Origin: Microvirga aerophila
GTDB lineage: Bacteria > Pseudomonadota > Alphaproteobacteria > Rhizobiales > Beijerinckiaceae
DNA: 38,404 nt
Assembly (NCBI RefSeq): GCF_003332305.1
Contig: NZ_QOIO01000054.1
Location: 1 to 38,404 of the forward strand
Direction of reading: 5' to 3'
The notes below the pieces were generated by a model that worked only from the letters and a program-made list of their open reading frames with translations, was not told the DNA's origin and made no database searches. The number at the start of each line of letters is the position of its first letter. Within the stretch, counting starts at the first letter, position 1. The translations under genes were made by a program, and so were the position numbers. This document shows, piece by piece, positions 24,116 through 31,405 of this stretch.

Positions 24116-24175
24116 CCAAATATAATCACGTCACGTACCTATATCTATATTATTTTAGTGTGACGTAATTTTTGG
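24116..24175. repeat. AT-rich imperfect inverted repeat, possible origin or operator
   Basis: CCAAATATAATCACGTCAC (24116-24134) is mirrored by GTGACGTAATTTTTGG (24160-24175), with the heptamer ACGTCAC/GTGACGT exact. The centre is almost pure A/T (TATATCTATATTATTTTA). It lies immediately upstream of the helicase gene. Iterons plus an AT-rich region suit a replication origin, but a repressor-bound promoter is equally possible. Confidence 0.55.
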
Positions 24176-24703
24176 ATTGGCGAGGGGAAGGGAGAGTAAG
24201 TCGAGGACCGAGGCCGCTGCCGAGGACCGGAGACTTAACTTCTCCTTTCTCCTCGACTTTGGGGCTGACGCGGAAGCGGCTGCCCCAACGCCCTTGGGCT
24301 TTGAGGTTCAGTTAGAAATATTGATCCAAGCGCTAAAAGCGCCCCCGAGCCCTCGCACCTTCGGCGCTCAGGTCTCGACGGCGTGCTGAGGCATCCTGCT
24401 GTCGGGCGACGAGCGCCGCTCGGCAGCACACCTCAGCTTCCTTCGATCTCGTCTCGGACACGAACTTCTCTGGTGATGGGCGGCGTAGCCGCCCATGAAA
24501 GCACGTGAACGACCGAATTGTGGAGCCGTAGGGCGCGGGAGTGCACGTTCTTGTTACAAAAGCTCGCTGATGCGTTCAGGCACGAAACAGAAGCATTTCT
24601 CATTGTGCGCGCAGATCACTTGTCGGAACGTTGAGTTGTGGTACCGATCTCGTAGATTCAAACTAAGGATCGGTAACCACGCGGTGGGTAAGGACGTTCT
24701 TGT
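24176..24703. other. 528-bp region without a supported gene
   Basis: Short frames in both directions lack ribosome sites and motifs. A strong hairpin, ATGGGCGGC-GTA-GCCGCCCAT, lies at about 24476-24496 without a T tract. I see no recognised RNA. Confidence 0.45.
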
Positions 24704-25132
24704 TTATGCCTTGCTGGCGGTAAGGTAAGGAAGACGACGCTTAATTTTGGTCACGGCATCGTCGTGGCCCGTTGCTTCGATTCTATCGAAATGAGAACCG
24801 CCATTCTCGTCGTAGAAGAGGATGCCATGCGCTGCATCGTGATGCTTCACGAGGGCATGGGCGTAGCCTGATGCGGTGTACGAATCCCCTGCTTTGATGG
24901 CATTCACGCAGTACCTTGAGAGCAGTGTGTGCAGCAAGAACGTGATGCTGATGTCGGCTAAGGGTAGCGACGGCTCTTCTTGCAACTGCTCTGCCGCCTC
25001 GCGTGCCTGCCGCATCGCGGTCGGCAACCAAACCCGCATATCATCATCAAAGTCGAGGTCGAGCATATTCTGGTACGGCCTATCATTACCGGACCACTGA
25101 ATGGAAACACCAAAGACGCCGTGAAATGGCAT
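24704..25132 (-). CDS. hypothetical protein in the island
   Basis: A 142-residue protein with GAGGT 7 bases before the ATG at 25132. It begins with a short beta part (FHGVFGVSIQWSG), then MLDLDFDDDMRVWLP, a helical middle (AMRQAREAAEQLQEE, LLHTLLSRYCVNAIK) and an acidic/basic end (HDDAVTKIKRRLPYL). No family is recognised. It is divergent from the XRE regulator across a 173-bp gap with operator-like repeats, so it may be under that repressor. Confidence 0.6.
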   Translation of the reverse strand: MPFHGVFGVSIQWSGNDRPYQNMLDLDFDDDMRVWLPTAMRQAREAAEQLQEEPSLPLADISITFLLHTLLSRYCVNAIKAGDSYTASGYAHALVKHHDAAHGILFYDENGGSHFDRIEATGHDDAVTKIKRRLPYLTASKA

Positions 25133-25167
25133 GTTTTACCTCAAAAAGTTAACTAATTGTCGATATC

Positions 25168-25189
25168 CTCGCTGGTTCATTCCAGCGAG
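25168..25189. promoter_or_regulatory. 8-bp inverted repeat between XRE and its divergent neighbour
   Basis: CTCGCTGG (25168-25175) pairs with CCAGCGAG (25182-25189) across six bases. About 60 bases further, TAGATCG occurs twice (25247 and 25267 region). Both are candidate binding sites for the XRE protein. Confidence 0.5.
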
Positions 25190-25305
25190 TGAACGTGGCC
25201 TTCATAATGAGGCGTGGTGCAGGATGTTAAGCCGTTCGGTGCATTATAGATCGATAATCGGTGCGCTAGATCGGTGTTTATGGTGCAGAAGTGGGAGGAG
25301 CGCGA

Positions 25306-25752
25306 GTGATAGAGTTACCTGGACAGTTCCAGAGATGGCGGGAATTGCACAATCTGACGCAAAGCCAAGCGGCTGAGCGGCTGGGCGTCAGCAAGCGCAG
25401 TATCGCGACATATGAGAGCACCGGTCCGATACCGAAGACGGTTGCACTTGCCTGCGAGGCGATCACAAATGAGGCCCAAGAGGTCTTCGAAAAGCTCCTG
25501 AAAACTCAACATCCGAAACTCGGGGAGAATGTGCTCGTTCTGCCGTTTACGATCCACCGAGCGGCTCCGTATGCGGAGGTGGTCGGGATTAACTTAACGC
25601 CAGAGGTGCAGGAGTGGGCGCACGAAAACGATATCACAACACGATTCTCGATGCGAACGGTAATAACACCGGAGATGCGGCGGCGAGAAATTGCTGTCAT
25701 GACCTTCGACAGCACTGAGCAGGCCGTCTACTTCAAGCTTCGGTGGTGCTGA
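25306..25752 (+). CDS. XRE-family helix-turn-helix regulator
   Basis: A 148-residue protein. Residues about 7-60 form a Cro/CI-type domain: WRELHNLTQSQAAERLGVSK, then RSIATYESTGPIPKTVALAC. The C-terminal two thirds (LVLPFTIHRAAPYAEVVGIN, FSMRTVITPEMRRREIAVMT) has no known domain and may sense a signal or form oligomers. The GTG at 25306 is chosen because GGGAGGAG precedes it by 5 bases. It is probably the repressor of the element, regulating itself and the divergent gene at 24704. Confidence 0.85.
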   Translation: MIELPGQFQRWRELHNLTQSQAAERLGVSKRSIATYESTGPIPKTVALACEAITNEAQEVFEKLLKTQHPKLGENVLVLPFTIHRAAPYAEVVGINLTPEVQEWAHENDITTRFSMRTVITPEMRRREIAVMTFDSTEQAVYFKLRWC

Positions 25753-26386
25753 GGAGCCTTCCTTCTCCTATAAGGGAAGCCCTGTCATTCTCACCACACT
25801 TTATATTGTCGAGCAGGAGAGACGGGTTACCCTGTCAAGGCCAGTAACTGTGCTTGATGGTCAACGACGGTCTGCCAGCCGACATTGAGAACATTGTGAT
25901 CCCGTCAATTCAGCCACCCCGCCTAGGAATGAGTCGAGCCGCTGTTGTCAATCGATACATAACAGCTTGCCGACGTTGGCAACGTGGAGCATCTGCGCCA
26001 GCTTATATTCGCTGTTTGGAGGGAACACAGGCAGAGCGACTGTTCATCGGTTAGTGTGAAACAGCAAATTTTGGCGATACCCTCTTTCAGTCGGTGTCGA
26101 TGCCCCTGAGATGATCGCATGGTGCATAGCTCAGGCCCAACATCAATTGGGATGCCTTTTCACCTGACGGCGCATCGCCACCACTGACCCAGAATTCGCT
26201 ACGATTGGTCCCCATCAGAAAAATATTGCGGTCTCGAATCGCAGTTCGCTACCGTTCTAATCGTACCCGGCGATGACCACCAATTTTCGAGGGCGTTGTC
26301 GGCATCTACTAGGGTTGGCCGGTTCTGTGCTGGGCTATCCCTGCAACACTACTTTTTTGAACAAACTGTTTTTCAGGTATTAATTT
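25753..26386. other. 634-bp region without a supported gene
   Basis: Two short frames (25854-26054 plus, 25923-26120 minus) lack ribosome sites and motifs. TTCGCTAC occurs twice, at 26195-26202 and 26245-26252, exactly 50 bp apart and upstream of the AlpA-like gene, and could be directionality-factor or integrase sites. Confidence 0.4.
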
Positions 26387-26641
26387 ATGACGATCAGCAA
26401 GAAGGCCATTCAATTGCCAACGGGTATTCCTCCGATTGGTGTCTCAGAATCTGAAGCTGCCAAAGCTTGGGGGATTTCTCCGAGTGCATTCATCAAGCTT
26501 GACTCGAAGCTCAAACCTCGGGCGCGGCGTCTCGGCGAGCGTAAAGTCTATTCGTGGATCGAGCTTCAAGACGAGTTTATGAAGCTGCCCCTGTGGGATG
26601 ACGACGAGGAGACAGACACCAAGGATGAGTGGAGCGTCAAC
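26387..26641 (+). CDS. AlpA-like excisionase/regulator
   Basis: An 84-residue protein with a MerR/AlpA-like helix-turn-helix: GVSESEAAKAWGISPSAFIK, then RARRLGERKVYSWIELQDEF, where the wing KVYSW and helix contact DNA in such proteins. The acidic C-terminus (DDDEETDTKDEW) is unusual. Its stop codon overlaps the start of the integrase by one base, so the pair is translationally coupled, as expected for an excisionase with its integrase. Confidence 0.75.
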
Positions 26642-26643
26642 TA

Positions 26644-27984
26644 ATGTTCACGGTAGCAAAATCTTTGAATGCTGGCTCGGTCCGGAAAGGCCCTAAGGCA
26701 ACCGCGAGCGGGTGGCCATACGTTTACAATCTGCCAAATCGCCATGGCCGAACCCGTTGGTATTTCTGGTTTGGACAGAAGGGACAACGCCAGTATCGTG
26801 TCATGGACGATGCCATTCATGGAAGGGAATTCCAGGCTGCTTATGCTCGCTTCTTGGCAGGCTTACACCCATATCCTGATCAGGAGATCGTCGAGAAAGC
26901 TGAGGCCAAGACGGCTATGGCGGGGCAGCCCGTTGCCGCAGAGCCCAAGATGCCACTCACCGAATTCTTGCATGGTTCATGGGGCTGGCTTTGCCTCGAA
27001 CACATGAAGACGGACGCGTTCAAGAAGCAGACAAACGGGCGTGCAATCGAGGGCCAGCTTCGCTGGACTTGGAACCAACCGGTCAAGAGCACAAATCCAG
27101 AAGGTCGTAAGTACGGCGAGATGCCGGTAGAGCGCTTCGACACCGAGGTAATCCAGACCCTTGTGGATCGAAAGGTCAGAACAGCGGAAATCGAGGAGTC
27201 GAATGCTCGGACAGGTAGGCTGAAGAAGGTATCCAAGACAACTGGCGGTCCTCAGAAGAACAACCTGATCAAATGGATCAGAAGTGTCCTCAAGCTCGCT
27301 ATCAAGAAGAAGCTCGTGAAGGTCAACTATGCTCTTTTCGTTGAGAAGGAGGAGGTTAAGGGCAGCGGTTACAAGATGTGGACGGACGAGATGTGGGATC
27401 GCATGGTTGCTCATTACCCGCTCTGCACAAAGCAACGCCTGACATTCGACCTTGCTGGCTATACGGCGCAACGCCGAGGCGACGTTTACTTGCTGGGGTG
27501 GGATCAGTTCATCTCATCTGAAGAGGGGCTTCCGCACGGATCGTTGCGAGTGGAGCAGGAGAAGGGCGATGACGGCGAGCCCTATGTCGCCCATATTCCA
27601 ATCTTGGATGAACTTCACGGGAGCTTGGAAGCGGCGAAGGTCGCGGGAATCCTTGGCTCGAAGTTCTTCATTCGGCAGGACCATAAGGACGAGCCTTACG
27701 TGAAGGAGAGCTTTGGCAACAGTGTTCGTAAATGGCTCAACGCGGCAGGAATCCCGAATGGGTATAGCCTGCACGGACTGCGGAAGCTGTGCGTGTGCCG
27801 TCTGATTGAGCGTGGTTGCGATCCGCATGATGTGATGGCGGTCACTGGTCATCAGACCCTCAAAGAGATCGACCGCTACGCCAAAGCTTACTTTCGCGAG
27901 AAGAAGAAGATCGATGTCTATGCGAAGTGGAGGGCTGGTGCAGCCAAGGCTGGAGCTAACACAGCCGTCCCGAAGGTCGCTTGA
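26644..27984 (+). CDS. tyrosine integrase
   Basis: A 446-residue tyrosine recombinase. The catalytic residues are visible: R278 in YTAQRRGDVYLLGW, H377-x-x-R380 in YSLHGLRKLCVCRLIE, H403 in AVTGHQTLKEID, and the nucleophile Y412 in DRYAKAYF. The N-terminal half includes an arm-binding part and a SAM-like core-binding domain (FLHGSWGWLCLEHMKTDAF). The start ATG overlaps the stop of the upstream AlpA-like gene; GGAG lies 9 bases upstream. It should integrate and excise the surrounding element. The attachment core was not identified. Confidence 0.92.
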   Translation: MFTVAKSLNAGSVRKGPKATASGWPYVYNLPNRHGRTRWYFWFGQKGQRQYRVMDDAIHGREFQAAYARFLAGLHPYPDQEIVEKAEAKTAMAGQPVAAEPKMPLTEFLHGSWGWLCLEHMKTDAFKKQTNGRAIEGQLRWTWNQPVKSTNPEGRKYGEMPVERFDTEVIQTLVDRKVRTAEIEESNARTGRLKKVSKTTGGPQKNNLIKWIRSVLKLAIKKKLVKVNYALFVEKEEVKGSGYKMWTDEMWDRMVAHYPLCTKQRLTFDLAGYTAQRRGDVYLLGWDQFISSEEGLPHGSLRVEQEKGDDGEPYVAHIPILDELHGSLEAAKVAGILGSKFFIRQDHKDEPYVKESFGNSVRKWLNAAGIPNGYSLHGLRKLCVCRLIERGCDPHDVMAVTGHQTLKEIDRYAKAYFREKKKIDVYAKWRAGAAKAGANTAVPKVA

Positions 27985-28007
27985 GCCGACTTGTTCATCC
28001 CTGATTC

Positions 28008-28032
28008 AAAGCCGCCTTTGGACGGCTTTTTC
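28008..28032 (+). terminator. Rho-independent terminator after the integrase
   Basis: AAAGCCG (28008-28014) pairs with CGGCTTT (28023-28029) across an eight-base loop, followed by TTT. It closes the AlpA-integrase transcript. Confidence 0.8.
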
Positions 28033-28040
28033 ATTGCTGT

Positions 28041-28123
28041 GAGAGAGAACGATCCTCGAACCTTGGAGGCTTAGGAGAGAGAACGGAAAGTGCCTGCTTT
28101 TAAGCACCCCAAATTAAGCACCC
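28041..28123. repeat. direct repeats downstream of the integrase
   Basis: GAGAGAGAACG occurs twice (near 28041 and 28075) and TTAAGCACCC twice (28100-28109, 28114-28123). Paired short direct repeats next to an integrase are typical of arm-type or excisionase sites, but I could not find the matching end. Confidence 0.45.
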
Positions 28124-28161
28124 TGCCTTTTCAGCCCCTCTAGGGAGCTAAATTACTCAAC

Positions 28162-28395
28162 TTAAACAACAATTTCGGCGAATGGTGCCCAGGAGAGGGC
28201 GTTAATGATCGAGTCTTTCCAAGCAGTTAGGTAAACCTGGGGGATGGCTTTCGGCTCGTATTTCCCCGCCCAGTTCCGTGCCCACTCCCCCAGCTTTTCT
28301 GGAGCTACGGTCACTCGCGACCTGATTGCTCGACAGGTTTGAGGACACCTACTTCTTATGGAACCATGCCCGGGATGTTCTTTTTTTGTTCGCAT
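28162..28395 (-). CDS. small hypothetical protein
   Basis: A 77-residue frame with a basic Cys-containing start and a helical C-terminal part (EKLGEWARNWAGKYEPKAIP, then LTAWKDSIINALSW). No ribosome site is visible at the ATG 28395. It is divergent from the gene at 28413 with only 17 bases between the start codons, so their promoters would overlap. Confidence 0.35.
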   Translation of the reverse strand: MRTKKEHPGHGSIRSRCPQTCRAIRSRVTVAPEKLGEWARNWAGKYEPKAIPQVYLTAWKDSIINALSWAPFAEIVV

Positions 28396-28412
28396 AATGA
28401 CGTGGGGCAGCT

Positions 28413-28724
28413 ATGGTCGAGCGGCTGTCAAGTTTCCCATGGGTAATCGTCCGCGTTGATTGTCCCCTCTGCCCTCAGCGGAAGGGACAATATCGGCTGG
28501 CGCGACTTGCAGCGGAGTATGGAGCCGATATCCAGCTTTGCGATCTGCTTGACAGGATCGCCCTCGATTGCCCGAGGAGGCCGCTCCCATGGGAACGGCT
28601 TCCGAATGGGTTTGATTCAGGGTCCAAGGCCCGGTTCACGGACCTAGAGGGTACCTATTCCCCTCCCCCGGACCTCCCACCGATGATGCGGAAGCTCACC
28701 GTCATCCAGGGTGGCAAAACGTAA
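28413..28724 (+). CDS. small Cys-containing protein, intact parent of three tail remnants
   Basis: A 103-residue protein. The N-terminal part holds VIVRVDCPLCPQRKGQYRLA with C17 and C20, and DRIALDCPRR with C53, a possible metal site. The C-terminus is DLPPMMRKLTVIQGGKT. The C-terminal 15 residues recur as decayed tails at 5976, 18250 and 20926. I recall similar short proteins as frequent in Methylobacteriaceae, but no function is known. It is directly upstream of Nudix B (17 bases from its stop to the ATG) and probably in one operon. Module A has lost all but its tail. Confidence 0.65.
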   Translation: MVERLSSFPWVIVRVDCPLCPQRKGQYRLARLAAEYGADIQLCDLLDRIALDCPRRPLPWERLPNGFDSGSKARFTDLEGTYSPPPDLPPMMRKLTVIQGGKT

Positions 28725-28741
28725 GACTGAGGGTGATTGGA

Positions 28742-29116
28742 ATGATCCGCTACAAGAACACACCTATGGTTGTTGTCGTGCTGGTGCCCCTCCGGAATGG
28801 TCTGCTGATGATTCGTCGCGCCCTTCCAGGTGGGTACCAGATGCTCGGTCAGACATGGCAGGAGGCCGGTGCGCGGGAGGTGATGGAGGAAACCGGCGTC
28901 GTTGTTATTCCTGAAGCCCTGCGGATCGTGACGGTCGAGACCACACCGGATCGGCGGCTCAATTTGATCTTCTGTCAAAGTCCTCCTGTCGAGCACCAGA
29001 GCACTTTTGTCCACGATGCTGAGGTCTCGGAGGTACTGGTCGTTCATGAGCCCGTGGAGACCGCGTTCCCACTGCACACTCAAAGGGTGCGGGAGTTCTT
29101 CGAACGGGAAGCATAG
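28742..29116 (+). CDS. Nudix hydrolase B, with a 10-residue deletion
   Basis: A 124-residue paralogue of Nudix A. The Nudix core AREVMEETGVVV is kept, but the segment EGYGKLALPG that precedes the box in copy A is missing, so RRALPG joins directly to GYQ. The 30-bp loss lies between two near-identical CTTCC-x-GG stretches, which suggests recombination between short repeats. The lost strand packs against the active site in this fold, so activity may be reduced. The ATG at 28742 has GAGGG 8 bases upstream. Confidence 0.75.
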   Translation: MIRYKNTPMVVVVLVPLRNGLLMIRRALPGGYQMLGQTWQEAGAREVMEETGVVVIPEALRIVTVETTPDRRLNLIFCQSPPVEHQSTFVHDAEVSEVLVVHEPVETAFPLHTQRVREFFEREA

Positions 29117-29193
29117 AGATCGTTCATGCCTTCTCTGGAAGGTTCACGCTCGTTGGCGGGCGATGCGCATTTCCCGTGCCAGAAGCAACTAAA

Positions 29194-29345
29194 ATGGGCA
29201 GCCGAAGCTGCCCATTGATCTTGCCCATCGTTCGGGCACGAACTATTTATTGCAGTGCAGCACAACGATTGGCGTCGTGGTGCTGCTGCCCTTCTTGGGC
29301 GTTTCCTCCCTAAACTTCGGGCCGCTCGCAAGGGCGGCCTTTTTT
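29194..29345 (+). ncRNA. structured RNA, copy B (downstream of Nudix B)
   Basis: In order: ATGGGCAGC/GCTGCCCAT (29194-29215), TGCCC/GGGCA (29222-29238), a 22-nt stem CAC...GTG (29261-29282), GCCC-TTCTT-GGGC (29288-29300), the single-stranded TTTCCTCCCTAAACTTC, and the terminator GGCCGC/GCGGCC with T6 (29320-29345). Relative to copy A, stem pairs change together: A-T for G-C in the first hairpin, and in the 22-nt stem one pair changes G-C to A-T while another changes A-T to G-C. This preserves structure at the expense of sequence, good evidence for RNA function. Confidence 0.75.
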
Positions 29346-29346
29346 C
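29320..29346 (+). terminator. Rho-independent terminator of RNA copy B
   Basis: GGCCGC (29320-29325) and GCGGCC (29334-29339) with an eight-base loop, followed by six T. Confidence 0.85.
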
Positions 29347-29474
29347 TTGGGTGTTCCGCCTTAGCAATCCCGGTGGGCCGTGCGCAAGTCATGTACCCAC
29401 ATTGATCAAGCAGTTGCGACGAAAGTCTACGGTGTCCCGGTGCAGCGGTCGGTGCCCTTGAAGCACTGATCGGG

Positions 29475-29789
29475 TCAACTAAGAGCGTCCTGCTCACGCA
29501 CCCGCTGGTTATCTTTGTCAAACTTGCGCCAGCCGCACTGCCCCTTGCTGGTAGCACTCACCTGCTGGAAGCTGCTGTAATGGGCCACCAAGTGCCCGGA
29601 CGAGTCATACTCGTCGTGCTCCCAATTCTCTGTTAGCACCGAACCACCCTGGCTGCGGGATCGAACCAAGACAAGATGATGGGTGACTGGTATCTGGAAG
29701 ATTGCTTCGAAGTTATGCTCTTCACTCAACGATAAGCTTAGTTCGTCTGAGCGTAGCTGCGCCGGATAAGCTTCAGTTTCTGGCTTCAT
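29475..29789 (-). CDS. hypothetical protein
   Basis: A 104-residue frame from ATG 29789 (a TTG start at 29825 is possible). It contains ELSLSLSEEHNFEAIFQIP, HHLVLVRSRSQGG and a C-terminal segment typical of small proteins with DEYDSSGHLVAHYSSF. That last pattern of Tyr-Asp-x-x-G-x-x-V is seen in short beta-meander proteins of rhizobia; the function is unknown. The ribosome site is poor. Confidence 0.5.
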   Translation of the reverse strand: MKPETEAYPAQLRSDELSLSLSEEHNFEAIFQIPVTHHLVLVRSRSQGGSVLTENWEHDEYDSSGHLVAHYSSFQQVSATSKGQCGWRKFDKDNQRVREQDALS

Positions 29790-29825
29790 GCTCAGTAGGA
29801 TGCCTTTTTTGCTGCATCGCAGCAA

Positions 29826-30047
29826 GAGATATCATTTTTAGTCGAGTGTTTCAGAAACAAAGAAGCCCCTTCAGTCGCCGTGGTTCGAGCGACGGGTACG
29901 GGCTCCTCCAGCCACTGGACATTCCCAACATCATCAAGTGGGCTTTAGCTGGGCTTAAGCCCGAGTGAATAGAAATAGGATCGCCCGCACCTGTAGCTCG
30001 CGAACATCTGTGCACATCCACGCCCCCTCCTCCCCTGATGATAGTGG
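29826..30047. other. 222-bp region without a supported gene
   Basis: A plus-strand frame ending LQPLDIPNIIKWALAGLKPE at 29968 looks protein-like, but its upstream part is antisense to the gene at 29475 and it lacks a ribosome site. I leave it uncalled. Confidence 0.3.
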
Positions 30048-31253
30048 TCAAGCAGCAGGTTGCCGCGCATCGCAAATTGCTTGAGCCACTTCCGCAAAGA
30101 CGGGAAGGCTGCGCTCGATCATTGGCTCAGATGCGGTGAGAGAAATGCGGAAGTGATCTGGAACCCCCATGACACTGCCCGGCATCACGAATACATCACG
30201 ACCCGCCAGGGCATCCCAGAACCGGCCCCCGTCACCACCAGGACACTTGCAGAACAGGTAGAACGTTCCCTCCGGTCGCAGCACCTCATAGCCAGCCCGC
30301 TCCAGAGCCTCCGTCATCCAGGCTCGCTTGGCCGAGAGCGCGTGCATGTCGATGCTGAGCCCCTCCAGGTCAGGCAAGGCGTACTGCATCACCGCATTGG
30401 GAAAGCACCATCCCAATGCCATTTGGGCGGCGAACAGACTGCTCTGGAGGGCCTGCTTGTCCGAACTCGGCATCAGCGGTGACAGAGCCAAGTAGCCCAG
30501 CCGCTGGCCTGGAGCGAGCAGCACTTTGCCATAGCTGTAGGCCACCACAGTCCAGGGATAGACTGCTGCTGGGCTGGTGAAGTCGTGATTGTCAAAGCGA
30601 ATGCGGCGGTAGGGCTCATCGGAGAGCAGGAAGATACGCCGCCCGATCCGCTCAGAGGCCCGGTTCAACAGGTCCGCTAAGTCCGTAAGCTGGTCACGGC
30701 TGTAGATGCGGCCAGTCGGGTTATGAGGCGTGTTGATGATGACGAGGCGTGTTCTCGGGGAGATTGCCGCCTCGATGGCGGATAGGTCAAGGTCAAACCG
30801 GTCACCCCGCAGTCTCACCGTCCTGGGCACCGCGTCTGCTGCCAGCAACATGGGCTCGTAGCAAAACCATGCCGGGAGGGAGAAGATCGCTTCCTCACCC
30901 GGATCGAGCAGCAGGCGAAACGCGACAGCAATGGCAGCCATGGCACCATTGGTCAGTGCAATGTCGGCAGGCTCGAAGGACAGCGACAGTTCCTGGCTCA
31001 AGCGCTCAGCCATGAATGTCTGCGGCTCGGGCTCGCTCGCCCTGTAGGCGAACCAGTCCTTGTTGTGAGGCACGGCGTAATGCCGGATCGCCTCCACCAG
31101 CCCCGGCAAGGGCATCTCGTGCGGATTTCCAAAGGTGAAGTCGCAGATATCAGGATCACCGCGCCTGTCCGCATAGCGGGAGTAGAAGTAGAACTGCCGG
31201 ATGGGCTCGAAGCTGTATGCCGCAGCCCGCACCCGGTTCGAGGTGATCGACAT
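30048..31253 (-). CDS. class I/II PLP-dependent aminotransferase
   Basis: A 401-residue fold-type I aminotransferase. PLP-site residues are visible: N178 in INTPHNPTGRIYS, D212 and Y215 in LLSDEPYRRIRF, the Schiff-base lysine K243 in AYSYGKVLLAPGQRLGYLA with R251, and a C-terminal arginine in HFRISLTAS that binds the substrate carboxylate. It probably transfers the amino group of an aromatic or aliphatic amino acid; the substrate is not evident. The open frame extends 40 codons further, but the ATG at 31253 has AGGAGAG 7 bases upstream. The next gene upstream is a GNAT acetyltransferase in the same direction. Confidence 0.9.
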   Translation of the reverse strand: MSITSNRVRAAAYSFEPIRQFYFYSRYADRRGDPDICDFTFGNPHEMPLPGLVEAIRHYAVPHNKDWFAYRASEPEPQTFMAERLSQELSLSFEPADIALTNGAMAAIAVAFRLLLDPGEEAIFSLPAWFCYEPMLLAADAVPRTVRLRGDRFDLDLSAIEAAISPRTRLVIINTPHNPTGRIYSRDQLTDLADLLNRASERIGRRIFLLSDEPYRRIRFDNHDFTSPAAVYPWTVVAYSYGKVLLAPGQRLGYLALSPLMPSSDKQALQSSLFAAQMALGWCFPNAVMQYALPDLEGLSIDMHALSAKRAWMTEALERAGYEVLRPEGTFYLFCKCPGGDGGRFWDALAGRDVFVMPGSVMGVPDHFRISLTASEPMIERSLPVFAEVAQAICDARQPAA

Positions 31254-31405
31254 CGCATCTCTCCTGACTCTGGTCTGCTTTGGCTCCTGCCCCAGTGACG
31301 AACGCGCTTCCGTCGAAGGATAGTGTCGAGTTCGGACGGATCGACCTACACACCGCCAACCATCCCTCCCCAAGACTGGCCGAGACGGCGCAAGGTGAAC
31401 CGTCC

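Noticed and set aside
29702..29968. Plus-strand frame ending LQPLDIPNIIKWALAGLKPE
   Set aside because: The end looks protein-like but most of it is antisense to another frame and no start signal is present.
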